Shown one piece after another: positions 27,539 through 34,837 of a stretch of DNA of 64,000 nt (position 1 is the stretch's first letter; each line of letters opens with the position of its first letter). This DNA comes from an uncultured Phycisphaerales bacterium (GTDB lineage Bacteria; Planctomycetota; Phycisphaerae; Tepidisphaerales; Tepidisphaeraceae), in assembly GCA_903871935.1 (NCBI GenBank), contig CAIQIQ010000084.1:1-64000 (forward strand), given 5' to 3'. The translations under genes and the position numbers were made by a program. A model generated the notes under the pieces. The model saw nothing but the letters and a program-made list of their open reading frames with translations, was not told the DNA's origin and did no database searches.

Positions 27539-28633
27539 TTATCTTCTCGACTTAGCCGCCTTCAATCCAAGTGCCTTCAGGTTCGGCTCCGGAACCGTAC
27601 TTCTCCACCTCACGTAATCAAAACTCCAGTGGTAGTTCTGGCTGAACTGTTTCCCGCCCCACGCGGCTATCCCCGGCCAGCCGAAATCTATCCAGTCCTT
27701 CCAGACCTTGTCCCCCGCGTCGAGGAAGTACTGCTCGCCCGTCACATGCCAGAGCCACCCGTACAGCGGCACGATCAGCAGGTTTATGTTCCCCCAGAAC
27801 TTCCTGGGTTGGCCGGTGTTGGCCATAAAGCCGTGATTCTTGTCGCTGTATAGCTTGTCATACGTCAGTTTTGCCAGGTCATAGATCTTCTCAAGGATCT
27901 TTGCCCTGTCGTCTTCAGAGGTGTCCTTGCGTTCATAGACACGGATCAACGCCTCAGCGGTCAGCGCGAACATGAATGGCTGATACTTCTCCGTCTGCTC
28001 CCCAGGGTATGAAGCGTTCGGGTATGCGCTAAGGTAGGCCTTCCAGATATCCAGGTGGCTATAGGCGGTATCCAGGTACGGGTCCCGGCCGGCGAACTCC
28101 GGTGCCCCAAGGTCTCTCGCCACGTGCCAGGCGTTGATGCAGTAGGCCACCTCTCTGCTCATATCGACGTCCTTATCCCACTGCCTGATATTCGCGGCAT
28201 CCACTATCTGAGAGAATTTGCTCTTCCTGGCCATCTCGATGGCGGTGTCCTTCGAACGCTGATCGTGCAGGATGGTCCAGTCGTAATAGAGCCCGCGGGT
28301 GAAGTTCCTCCAGCCGTCCACGGAGTACTTCTGGCACCCGATGACGTAGCTGTCCCTGTAGAACTTCCTGCATTTGGCGGCCACGTCGAGCCACTTCTTA
28401 TCCTTCGTATATTCCGCGATCTGGTGGAAGACAAAGATGCCGTCGTAATACCAGATGTAGGCCTCGTCGATGTTTCTGCAATCCGCTCTCTCCGGCTGCG
28501 CCGCCACAAGACCGGCGTTGTCCTTCATACGCTCTTCCCACGTGGATAAGCCGGGAATGGGCGCAACCGCCTCCTGGGCAACAGCACTGGCGGCTATAAC
28601 CATCACCGCTGCAAAAGCGCACAACATTCTCAT
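27539..28633 (-). CDS. secreted alpha/alpha-barrel glycosidase-like protein
   Basis: A 364-residue protein with a signal peptide (MRMLCAFAAVMVIAASAVAQ). The mature part has repeated helix pairs with aromatic-rich patches (YIWYYDGIFVFHQIAEYT, WRNFTRGLYYDWTILHD, WHVTGEQYFLDAGDKVWKDW), typical of six-hairpin glycosidases such as GH76/GH88/GH105-like folds. Catalytic acids cannot be assigned. It lies 67 bases downstream of a truncated copy of the repeated sigma-tail start block (28701-28745), so it may have been joined to that array by recombination. Confidence 0.65.
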   Translation of the reverse strand: MRMLCAFAAVMVIAASAVAQEAVAPIPGLSTWEERMKDNAGLVAAQPERADCRNIDEAYIWYYDGIFVFHQIAEYTKDKKWLDVAAKCRKFYRDSYVIGCQKYSVDGWRNFTRGLYYDWTILHDQRSKDTAIEMARKSKFSQIVDAANIRQWDKDVDMSREVAYCINAWHVARDLGAPEFAGRDPYLDTAYSHLDIWKAYLSAYPNASYPGEQTEKYQPFMFALTAEALIRVYERKDTSEDDRAKILEKIYDLAKLTYDKLYSDKNHGFMANTGQPRKFWGNINLLIVPLYGWLWHVTGEQYFLDAGDKVWKDWIDFGWPGIAAWGGKQFSQNYHWSFDYVRWRSTVPEPNLKALGLKAAKSRR

Positions 28634-28926
28634 AAACCTCCAAAGGCCATCAGACGTCCGCGAGAACGCGTGTCCGAGTCATTATCTCCGTACCTGCTTA
28701 GACCACCACCTTCGCCAGCGTCATCATCTTCTCCTTCCGCAATCCCTGATCATCTTCGTTACGGACTAACAAATAATCACTACCTAAATCTCCTCTTCCT
28801 CTGCAGCTCTGCGCCTGCGTGAGACCTCTCTAGCATGCATACTATTTGCGTCCCGGTACCGCTCCCTGCAGTTTACCCGCCGCGGCGGGCTGTCATCCTT
28901 GTCTCTGCGCTCCCTCCGCATCCCAA
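28634..28926 (-). other. gene-free interval holding a truncated tail-start block
   Basis: Between the glycosidase-like gene and the LolA-like tail gene. It holds one degenerate copy of the repeated start block (28701-28745) encoding only MMTLAKVVV before a stop. No other gene was seen. Confidence 0.7.
28701..28745 (-). repeat. start-block copy 7 (orphan)
   Basis: On the minus strand the block reads AAGGAGAAG, then ATGATG, then codons for T-L-A-K-V-V-V and a stop. It matches the translation-start block of the tail genes at 29913, 33522, 34679 and of the fused sigma genes (36439, 38042). It has lost its tail, showing that the block duplicates or persists independently of any protein. Confidence 0.8.
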
Positions 28927-29913
28927 CTACCTGTTGCGAATCAATGCACCCTTCTCATCGGCCACAAGATTGATGCCAAGACGCATATCCCTAACATCCG
29001 TTCCCTTAGGCCATGTAATGTGGTAACGAGACTCGGTGTTCTCCGGATCATTGAGCTTGTACTGATGGACCTTTAGTCGCGTGTCCTCAACCAACCGCGT
29101 TTTCTCGCCTTCGCGAACGCGGAGCTGGAAGACAACGCTCTTGGGCACCATCAGTCCGTCGACTGCTTCGAAATCCTCGGCGGTGATCCAGACGTTGCCT
29201 GATCGCACTGCAGTCACCGCATAGCCCAGCTCTGGCTTCACCGTCCATTGCTGGACCTCTCCTTGATCGTCGCGCCATGTCAGTGTAATCGCTCCGTCTT
29301 GGGTGTTCTCGGCCTCCATGCGGCTGATCTCATCGACCGAGAAATAGCTATTGCGACGGCGGGGCCGAATGCCCAATGCCGCCTCAAGCACAGACGGCTG
29401 GAACATCGCCCGGTCGAGAATCATCCCGCCTGGGCCGTGGTTGCGGGTAACACTCAGTTGCTCTTGACTGTCCCCGGTGAAGGAGTAGATCTCCTTCTGG
29501 ATGGGGTTATGGCGAAGATTGCTGAAAGGCGTTCTGTCGGCGTCCTCCGGCAGAATCCAGTCAATGTCCCATCGAGCTCTGAGACCTAAGCGGGAGAACG
29601 TACGTTCCGATCTTTCGGTGCCGGTCTTAGGAACCAGCACCGCGTCACCTCCGATATCAGCCGGTTCTTTCCGGCTCGGGTTGTAGGACGACTCCACGCT
29701 GTAACTAGCCCAAAGGTTGTTCAACGCTTCCAACCGGCCGCACATCGCATGGATCGCATCTTTCGTTAGTCCCGGCGTCGTCTGACCACTGCCAGCGCCA
29801 GTACCAGTCTTGCTGGGCGCCGTCGCAGGCTGGGCCGCAATGGCTACCCCAACCGAAGCCGCAACCACAAGAACGGCAACCGTCGCCACCTTCACCTTCG
29901 CCAGCGTCATCAT
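28927..29913 (-). CDS. membrane-anchored periplasmic LolA-like protein (sigma-tail type)
   Basis: A 328-residue protein beginning MMTLAKVKVATVAVLVVAAS, a signal anchor shared with the other tails of this region. Then follows a Gly/Thr-rich linker and a beta-rich domain reminiscent of LolA/outer-membrane lipoprotein-sorting folds (DWILPEDADRTPF, AITLTWRDDQGEVQQWTVKP, TAVRSGNVWITAEDFEAVDG). Upstream lies a truncated ECF sigma gene, whereas related tails at 35072 and 37215 are fused in frame to the sigma factor. So this is the un-fused or broken version. The start at 29913 follows AAGGAGAAG, and 7-bp tandem repeats sit just upstream of that site. Likely a sensor or partner protein outside the cytoplasm; inference only. 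Confidence 0.65.
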   Translation of the reverse strand: MMTLAKVKVATVAVLVVAASVGVAIAAQPATAPSKTGTGAGSGQTTPGLTKDAIHAMCGRLEALNNLWASYSVESSYNPSRKEPADIGGDAVLVPKTGTERSERTFSRLGLRARWDIDWILPEDADRTPFSNLRHNPIQKEIYSFTGDSQEQLSVTRNHGPGGMILDRAMFQPSVLEAALGIRPRRRNSYFSVDEISRMEAENTQDGAITLTWRDDQGEVQQWTVKPELGYAVTAVRSGNVWITAEDFEAVDGLMVPKSVVFQLRVREGEKTRLVEDTRLKVHQYKLNDPENTESRYHITWPKGTDVRDMRLGINLVADEKGALIRNR

Positions 29914-29925
29914 CTTCTCCTTCGG

Positions 29926-29957
29926 CAATCTCCAATCTCCAATTTCCAATCTCCAAT
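29926..29957. repeat. 7-bp tandem repeats (CAATCTC x ~4.5)
   Basis: Four and a half units of CAATCTC (one with C-to-T) lie directly upstream of the ribosome-binding site of the gene starting at 29913. Copy-number slippage could alter expression. Confidence 0.85.
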
Positions 29958-30051
29958 GCATCGACCGCAAAGATCCCACCACCTCATACCGCCTTGGTTT
30001 CGCAGCCGGCCGTCGCCTCTCCAGCCGGAATCGCCATCCACTGCACATTGT

Positions 30052-30444
30052 TTATGACGAGTGGCCCCTTTTCCGAGGCAGCACCGGTGCGATCGCTTCC
30101 CATTCCGACGCCTGTTCCATCACTTCTGGACGCATTCTGCCCACCTCCTGCTCTCGCCTCTTTTGCCGAACCATCTGCCGCTTCGCTTCCCGGGCGCAAT
30201 ACCGCAGCGCCCCAAAAAGCCAACCCCTCAGCTTCGGATGCCCCGCCAGCCGCTTGGCCTTCTTCGCCAGCAGCGCAAACACCGCCTGGCTCACATCCTC
30301 GGCCAGGTGTTCATCCCCCAACTCCCGCCGCGCTGCGCAATACACCCACTCCCCATGCCGCCGTACCAGTTCTGCAAACGCCGCCTCATCGCCCTCGCGC
30401 CCATACCGCTTCAGCAGTTCATTCTCTTCCATATCATCGGCCAT
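30052..30444 (-). pseudogene. ECF sigma factor truncated after region 2
   Basis: A 130-residue frame starting MADDMEENELLKRYGREGDE. It has an intact sigma region 2 (AFAELVRRHGEWVYCAARRELGDEHLAEDVSQAVFALLAKKA and the following RGWLFGALRYCAREAKRQ) but breaks off after WEAIAPVLP. The two intact paralogues continue here into region 4, so the DNA-binding region 4 and the linker are lost. What follows is a short unrelated end and then the LolA-like tail gene. It keeps the conserved upstream element (30466-30500) and leader. Either a pseudogene or a region-2-only remnant able to bind core polymerase. Confidence 0.75.
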
Positions 30445-30465
30445 CCTATCTACATATGGCCGCCA

Positions 30466-30500
30466 AACCCCAAACCCGACAAAATTCCCGCCAGATTTCC
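30466..30500 (-). promoter_or_regulatory. conserved upstream element of ECF genes, copy A
   Basis: On the minus strand GGAAATCTGGCGGGAATTTT, then GTCGGGTTTGG. It matches elements ahead of the sigma genes starting at 37111 and 38732 (common core GAATTT-TGTC-GGTTTG). Distance to the start codon is ~25 bases. It is probably the auto-regulated ECF promoter or an operator. Confidence 0.7.
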
Positions 30501-30648
30501 ATTTTGTTTGTCCCCACGCCTTCCCGATCTTCGCTCTTCGCCTCCAACCCAGGCCAATCCCTGCCGGATCACCCACCACTCGACCAGCCCAATCTTCAGC
30601 CGCAAAGAAGCGTGAACGCAGATCCGGATCACTTCGCGTCTTCGCGTG

Positions 30649-30744
30649 GGATAACGTAAGGCCAATCAGCGGCCGACCGCACGACCGGCTCGCGAACACA
30701 TCGTAACTTGATTGCGGCCGATCCGCTGCATTGGCGGGTTGTGC
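30649..30744 (-). other. attC-like recombination site 1
   Basis: A 96-base site whose minus strand begins GCACAAC and ends GTTATCC, the inverse-core and core consensus of integron attC. The inner arms CCAATGCAGCGGATCGGCCG and TGCGGTCGGCCGCTGATTGG pair with unpaired bases on one side only, the hallmark of attC folding. It follows the cassette gene 30758-31075 by 13 bases and is the last site of the array. Confidence 0.8.
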
Positions 30745-30757
30745 GACAACTGGCCGA

Positions 30758-31075
30758 CTAAACCTTCAGACGATTCGCGCACCAGCCATCGACCAGTTCC
30801 GCGATAGTCGCAGCCATGTACCGAAACTTCCTCTCGATCGGATAGAACGCCCAAAGGCCCGAATGGCCCTTGCGGTAACCGAAGTCAATGCCATCGCAGC
30901 CGGAACGGCCAACGGCGAAGAACTCGGCCTCGCGATCCTCGTACGCGCTGCTGAGCGGTACCACAACCAATGTCTGAGACAGTTCGTCAAAGTGCCCGCG
31001 GACCGACCAGTCACCGGCGAAGTAGTCCTCGCACGGATAATCGCGATACCCCTCTGGAATGTCTGTCTGTCGCAT
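30758..31075 (-). CDS. cassette gene 5: small protein, SUKH/SMI1-like C-terminus
   Basis: A 105-residue cassette protein. The start at 31075 is the ATG inside the GTTATGC core of the preceding attC-like site; the longer frame to 31216 would translate the site itself. The end (EFFAVGRSGCDGIDFGYRKG, then YMAATIAELVDGW) resembles the C-terminus of SMI1/KNR4 (SUKH) proteins, a superfamily with many toxin-immunity members. That link is tentative. The RBS is weak; translation may be coupled within the array transcript. Confidence 0.6.
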   Translation of the reverse strand: MRQTDIPEGYRDYPCEDYFAGDWSVRGHFDELSQTLVVVPLSSAYEDREAEFFAVGRSGCDGIDFGYRKGHSGLWAFYPIERKFRYMAATIAELVDGWCANRLKV

Positions 31076-31173
31076 AACGTAAGGCCAATCAGCGGCCGGG
31101 GCCGCGCCCCAACCATCTTCGAATGCGAGAGAGTATGCCCGCGGCCCCGGTTGGCTGCAGCGGCAGGTTATGC
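31072..31173 (-). other. attC-like recombination site 2
   Basis: The best site of the array: on the minus strand it begins GCATAAC (31167-31173) and ends GTTATGC (31072-31078). The inner arms CTGCAGCCAACCGGGGCCGC and CGCGGCCCCGGCCGCTGATT form an imperfect hairpin. Site length is 102 bases. The start codon of gene 30758-31075 lies in the core, and the preceding gene reads through most of the site. Confidence 0.88.
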
Positions 31174-31403
31174 CATTGTACACGTACACCGCGGGACTCC
31201 ACCCACTCCGATTCACATCTCGGCTCGTTGTGACTTGAGGAGGACTCCCACATCCGCGAACACGATCGACAACGTACTATGATGCGCTCGCCGCCGCTGC
31301 CATCATCCTCGTCCCAATGGATAAACTCTACCTCCTCAAAGTCGCGGTGTCCGCACGCGGGGCAACTCGCAGGGCGGTCGTAGTTGGGGGCTGTATCGAG
31401 CAT
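31089..31403 (-). CDS. cassette gene 4: zinc-ribbon protein with attC-encoded tail
   Basis: A 104-residue protein with a CPACGH ... CRSCSR zinc ribbon (residues ~14-50), resembling small metal-binding helper proteins. The last ~27 residues (from HNLPLQPTGAAG on) are translated from the attC-like site, showing that recombination fused the site into the reading frame. The start at 31403 again sits in a GTTATG core. Function unknown. Confidence 0.65.
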   Translation of the reverse strand: MLDTAPNYDRPASCPACGHRDFEEVEFIHWDEDDGSGGERIIVRCRSCSRMWESSSSHNEPRCESEWVESRGVRVQWHNLPLQPTGAAGILSRIRRWLGRGPGR

Positions 31404-31503
31404 AACGAGCTGACGTTACCGGCCGGGGCCGGCACCATACCGGCTCGCGACCGCCAATCACATGATACCCGCCGGCCTGGTCCGCTCCAGCCGTGGACTA
31501 TAT
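31400..31503 (-). other. attC-like recombination site 3 (one end degenerate)
   Basis: The minus strand ends with a good GTTATGC core (31400-31406) that contains the start codon of the next cassette gene. The other end is degraded (ATATAGT instead of a YAAC end). The inner arms GGACCAGGCCGGCGG and CCGGCCCCGGCCGG are still complementary in part. Confidence 0.65.
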
Positions 31504-31519
31504 GGCGGTCGGACCGCCG

Positions 31520-32212
31520 TCACGTCGCAACGGCGCCGCAATGCTTGCATGTTCGGCGGTAGCTTGGCATCGCCTTACCACAGACGGCACAGCGCCGGTC
31601 GGTGATCTCTGCATCCGCCTCCGCTTGACGATCGAGCTGCTCCTGACGCGCACGCTCTTGCTCCGCCTGCTGCTGCGCGGTCTCGGCCGTGATCTTCTCA
31701 GGGTGCAACAATCGCTCCAACCCCACCTCTGCGCGCCAGCGGATCTCTTCGGGATCTTCTCGCACTGACGCCTCGAACACCGGGACCGCCCGCGCGTCCT
31801 CCACAACCGTCAGCCCATCAATCGCCCAGAGCCGTGTTCCCAAACGTTCGGCGCGAGCGACCGCTAGATATTCGTCCGCGAGCGATGTCCAATCGGGATT
31901 GTAGATGGCCTCGAACGTGTGGCGTAGACCTCGCATGATCTCGCCGGGGTCGCCGTAGCATGCTCGCTCCAGAAATAGCCGGACGGCGGGCTTGAGCCGC
32001 CGCTTCGCGGCCACATCCGCCAACGCGAGGAATGGATACGCAGCGCCGCGCCAATACTCGTCGGAATTCCAGCAGGCGTCCGTCTCGTCCGCCAGCGGCG
32101 GCAGCGACGCGATTGCAGCAAGCACTTGATCGTCGCGTAACACGTCGTGGACCGCCGCCAACCGCTCGATGATGTTCACAGGCTGGTTGTCGTCGGCCAT
32201 GTCTTCCGCCAT
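31520..32212 (-). CDS. cassette gene 3: helical-repeat protein with C-terminal zinc ribbon
   Basis: A 230-residue soluble protein. The middle looks like HEAT/armadillo-type helical repeats (LADVAAKRRLKPAVRLFLER, MRGLRHTFEAIYNP, AIDGLTVVEDARAVPVFEAS). A Gln/Glu-rich coiled segment (QQQAEQERARQEQLDRQ) leads to a C-terminal CAVCGKAM ... CKHCG zinc ribbon. No known family. The ATG lies immediately after the core of the attC-like site at 32211-32262, so expression should come from the array. Confidence 0.65.
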   Translation of the reverse strand: MAEDMADDNQPVNIIERLAAVHDVLRDDQVLAAIASLPPLADETDACWNSDEYWRGAAYPFLALADVAAKRRLKPAVRLFLERACYGDPGEIMRGLRHTFEAIYNPDWTSLADEYLAVARAERLGTRLWAIDGLTVVEDARAVPVFEASVREDPEEIRWRAEVGLERLLHPEKITAETAQQQAEQERARQEQLDRQAEADAEITDRRCAVCGKAMPSYRRTCKHCGAVAT

Positions 32213-32262
32213 ATAACCATTAACCTGACCGGCCGCGCAAGATAACGTCGGGCCGGATTACC
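32211..32262 (-). other. attC-like site 4b (short)
   Basis: A 52-base site: on the minus strand GGTAATC at one end, GTTATAT at the other. Arms TAATCCGGCC and GGCCGGTCAGGTTA pair with three extra bases on one side. It resembles the site at 33244-33299, and both carry the same promoter-like segment upstream. Confidence 0.6.
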
Positions 32263-32326
32263 GGCAGTATACGGCGCAAGTTCAGCCAACCCAAGGGTTT
32301 CGCATAGACAACCCCGCGGCGCAATG
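32261..32326 (-). promoter_or_regulatory. promoter-bearing gene-less cassette segment, copy 1
   Basis: The minus strand has TTGGGT (32289-32294) and TATACT (32266-32271) with a 17-base spacer, a good sigma-70-type promoter facing cassette gene 3. About 66 bases are nearly identical to 33298-33363. The stretch between the flanking attC-like sites contains no gene, so it looks like a promoter-only cassette. Confidence 0.65.
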
Positions 32327-32329
32327 GGA

Positions 32330-32409
32330 CGCAAACCCGATCACCAGCCGGGCCAGCACGGCTCGCGACCAATACCCCGCGGCCGGTTCACTGCAGCGGC
32401 GAGTTATGT
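32330..32409 (-). other. attC-like site 4a
   Basis: The minus strand starts ACATAAC, which contains the stop codon of the cassette gene 32404-32769, then CTCGCCGCTGCAGTGAACCG as in the other sites. The far core is degraded (GTTTGCG). Its right half aligns with the CTGATTGG segment of site 2. Confidence 0.65.
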
Positions 32410-32769
32410 GGCAGCCGCCTGGTGCACTCGCGGCAAGGCCTCAATGAACGCCGTTGGTTCTACACCGGACTCGATTACAGTGAACAAGTGCGGCAGTTGG
32501 TCCTTGAAGATCGGGCCCACGAATCCCAACCCACCCTCACTTGAGGGATAGTACTCGATAGATGCGAGACCGTGCTCGAAGTACACATGCAGGACCATCC
32601 CGCGCTCAAGGATCGTGATATGTCCGCCATTCCTCGTCAACCGCTCCAGTGTCGCCGACAACTGTTTGACCGAAAGGGACTGAAAGCCCGAATCGACACA
32701 TTTGCCTCCACCGCGCGTGGGCCCGTGTACGTAGCGTGCGTTCATGGCTGCCACATAAAGGACTGACAT
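32404..32769 (-). CDS. cassette gene 2: unknown protein (121 aa)
   Basis: A 121-residue protein whose first ATG (32769) lies in the preceding attC-like site; an in-frame ATG at 32745 is an alternative start. The stop codon TAA is the TAA of the next site's end. The sequence has a helix-rich first half (LSVKQLSATLERLTRNGG) and then a beta meander (HITILERGMVLHVYFEHGLA, SIEYYPSSEGGLGFVGPIFK), reminiscent of small immunity-type proteins, but no family is recognised. Confidence 0.6.
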   Translation of the reverse strand: MSVLYVAAMNARYVHGPTRGGGKCVDSGFQSLSVKQLSATLERLTRNGGHITILERGMVLHVYFEHGLASIEYYPSSEGGLGFVGPIFKDQLPHLFTVIESGVEPTAFIEALPRVHQAAAT

Positions 32770-32852
32770 TCACTGGCCGGCACCGCGCCGACCCACTCTC
32801 AGTCTACCAGAATCTTCGAAGAGGTGCCGGTCCGTTGCAGTGCGGGGTGATC
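32753..32852 (-). other. attC-like recombination site 5 (degenerate cores)
   Basis: About 100 bases between two cassette genes. The arms CACTGCAACGGACCGGCACC and GGTGCCGGCCAGTG pair with a bulge on one side, as in site 1. The ends GATCACC and CTTTATG are decayed versions of the consensus. Confidence 0.6.
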
Positions 32853-32870
32853 CTGCCGCCCGCACCGCCC

Positions 32871-33239
32871 CTATTCAATGATGAATGAGCCCTGACGCGT
32901 CAGACCCGCGAACTCGACGAGCCGTGCCCTAAAGCTCTCGACCTGCTCGCGCGTCAGACCACCGTTGGTGCCTATCACCGCTTCGACAAAATCCGGTGCG
33001 GCGATCGCGCTATCCAGCGCGGCTGTGAGCGCTGCGGCATCTTCGGCCGTGACTTCCTGCCCCGCGTTCATCCAGTACTCGTCCTCCCAGGGGCCGTACT
33101 CTTTTTCGTCCCACGTCGTCGGCTTCGGAATGCCTGCGGGTTCCCACCCGTAGTGACGCGCCACCGCGAGAGCGAGATCCCAGCCGGAGCCGGTGAACCG
33201 CACGTACGTACCCGCAGAATTGGAGAGGTCGTACCCCAT
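32871..33239 (-). CDS. cassette gene 1: unknown protein (122 aa)
   Basis: A 122-residue acidic soluble protein (YDLSNSAGTYVRFTGSGWDL, EVTAEDAAALTAALDSAIAA). No recognised motif; the length and position are typical of cassette genes. The start at 33239 was chosen over a TTG at 33260 because it is an ATG spaced ten bases after AGAGG. It is the first gene of the array, behind a promoter-bearing segment. Confidence 0.6.
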   Translation of the reverse strand: MGYDLSNSAGTYVRFTGSGWDLALAVARHYGWEPAGIPKPTTWDEKEYGPWEDEYWMNAGQEVTAEDAAALTAALDSAIAAPDFVEAVIGTNGGLTREQVESFRARLVEFAGLTRQGSFIIE

Positions 33240-33243
33240 AGCC

Positions 33244-33299
33244 GGATAACCTCTGATCAACCTGACCGGCCACTCAAGACAACGTGCGGCAGGATTACC
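33244..33299 (-). other. attC-like site 0 (short, first in array)
   Basis: A 56-base site: the minus strand begins GGTAATC and ends GTTATCC, with arms AATCCTGCCGCAC and GTGGCCGGTCAGGTT. It is preceded by a promoter-like segment and marks the upstream end of the cassette array. Confidence 0.6.
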
Positions 33300-33522
33300 G
33301 GCAGTATACGCGCAAGTTCAGCCGACCCAAAGGGTTTCGCATAGACGACGCCGCGGCGCTATGGCTCGGCGGCCCGGATAAGGGGCCTGGAATCATAAAC
33401 TGAGGGGCGATAATGGACTTGGAGTCGCAAACTTCCCAAGAAGCGTTCCAGATTGAATCCAGGCCATCTTTTCCAGACCTAACCACCACCACCGCCGCCA
33501 CCTTCACCTTCGCCCACACCAT
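33295..33522 (-). pseudogene. truncated sigma-tail start with random end (start-block copy 5)
   Basis: A 75-codon frame starting MVWAKVKVAAVVVV after AAGGAGAAG, the same start block as the other tails. The signal anchor stops after about 14 residues and the rest (RSGKDGLDSIWNASWEVC and on) is unrelated and runs into attC-like site 0. The cassette array therefore appears to have joined at or replaced a lost tail. The repeated block spans 33490-33541. Confidence 0.7.
33298..33363 (-). promoter_or_regulatory. promoter-bearing segment, copy 2
   Basis: TTGGGT (33325-33330) and TATACT (33303-33308) on the minus strand with a 16-base spacer, almost the same sequence as 32261-32326. It probably drives the first cassette gene. 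Confidence 0.65.
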
Positions 33523-33617
33523 CACCTTCTCCTTCCGCAAATCCGAATGCATCCATTCTCGTGCCACGCCGCCACATGGATCACCATTTCCACGTGTGAC
33601 GGCTTGATGGCCGCACG

Positions 33618-34679
33618 CTATTTGCCCCCGCGCATTTCGCCGATTGTCCCACCGCCAACAGCCGGCACCGGCTTGCCGTCCTTCCAAACAAACTCGGCCG
33701 TGCCGAAGTCTGATGAGTAGACTCTTATTCCATTGGGAAAAACGGGTTTGAACGCACCCATCGCGTCAAAGTCTGGGCGCATGCGAACTTGGGTTCGCTC
33801 GTGATAACACGTATCCTTCATGGTTTGGCCGCCGGACGTCCGGTACGTGGCGATATAGTCTGCCGCCATCGGTACCCATGCTTCGCCTTGTTTCTCCAAT
33901 CGCACATTCGTCAACGAGAGCGTAAATGCGATGACGCGGCCGCCTTGAAACCCGGGGTAGTCCTTTGCTGCGGACGATGGGCCGGCAGACATGGTGACGC
34001 CATTGAACGGATCGCCTACGCTCTTCTGAACCTCGGCCTTGACAATATTGTATCCGTGGTCGGGGTCCATCCAGATCGTGTACTTGCCATGAGCCGACTT
34101 ACTATCCAAGACATGGCATGCAACGCCGTTTACGACATCGGTCGTATCACGTACGTGGGTCTCCCCTTGCTGCAGGATATCATGCAATGGCTCCAAGTCG
34201 CCCATAAACACTCCATCGAGCACGGCTCCCGCATACACCCCTGAATATGAGTTCGGTAGTTCCTTGGCATCCTTACTGAGATGAACCCGGTTCGCTGCCG
34301 CAGGTACGCCAAGCGCTGGTCCATAGGCGTCGTAGATGTAGGAGATCTTTCCGTCCCAGACCATCTCTTTCGTATATGCCCGATCAGGAACAGTCTGTTC
34401 ATCACGAGTCTTCAGTTTCACCCAAGACTTGGTGATGATCTGAAGGCGTCCTTGGTCATCCCGACGAAACTCTTCTGTTCGATGCGTCCATTGAACTCCC
34501 GTTGCGCCGTCCTCGGACTTCCTCCAGGAACTGCTGGATATCGCGACAGACTTTAGGTGGGAGCGATTCGCCTCGTACCGCTCCAACAACTCCGGCACGG
34601 TTGGCTTCCCCACCACCACGCCGGCCATCGCCAGCACCATCACAACCGCCGCCACCTTCACCTTCGCCATCACCATCAT
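33618..34679 (-). CDS. membrane-anchored periplasmic LolA-like tail protein without sigma factor
   Basis: A 353-residue protein beginning MMVMAKVKVAAVVMVLAMAG, the shared signal anchor. The periplasmic domain has LLERYEANRSHLKSVAISSS, YIYDAYGPALG, VVNGVACHVLDSKSAHGKYT and IWMDPDHGYNIVKAEVQKS, like LolA-type or DUF-type beta folds that sense or carry lipids. There is no sigma gene directly upstream, only an orphan linker (34838-35074). The start at 34679 follows AAGGAG with an 8-base gap. Likely expressed from the upstream sigma operon or silent; see the findings. Confidence 0.65.
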   Translation of the reverse strand: MMVMAKVKVAAVVMVLAMAGVVVGKPTVPELLERYEANRSHLKSVAISSSSWRKSEDGATGVQWTHRTEEFRRDDQGRLQIITKSWVKLKTRDEQTVPDRAYTKEMVWDGKISYIYDAYGPALGVPAAANRVHLSKDAKELPNSYSGVYAGAVLDGVFMGDLEPLHDILQQGETHVRDTTDVVNGVACHVLDSKSAHGKYTIWMDPDHGYNIVKAEVQKSVGDPFNGVTMSAGPSSAAKDYPGFQGGRVIAFTLSLTNVRLEKQGEAWVPMAADYIATYRTSGGQTMKDTCYHERTQVRMRPDFDAMGAFKPVFPNGIRVYSSDFGTAEFVWKDGKPVPAVGGGTIGEMRGGK

Positions 34680-34837
34680 CTTCTCCGCTCCTTCGCTGCA
34701 TCCAGAATGCGTTTTCTTCACAACGAGCAAACAGAGGTAACAGAGAATGCGAATCCCTCTGTTCTCTCCGTTGCCCCTGCGGTACGCCGTCCCGATTACA
34801 TCGGGGTTCAAAAAACGATTCTCCGCTCTTCAACTCT

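Noticed and set aside
31076..31216. 47-residue N-terminal extension of cassette gene 5
   Set aside because: It translates the attC-like site and the end of the preceding gene; the cassette start in the GTTATGC core is more plausible.
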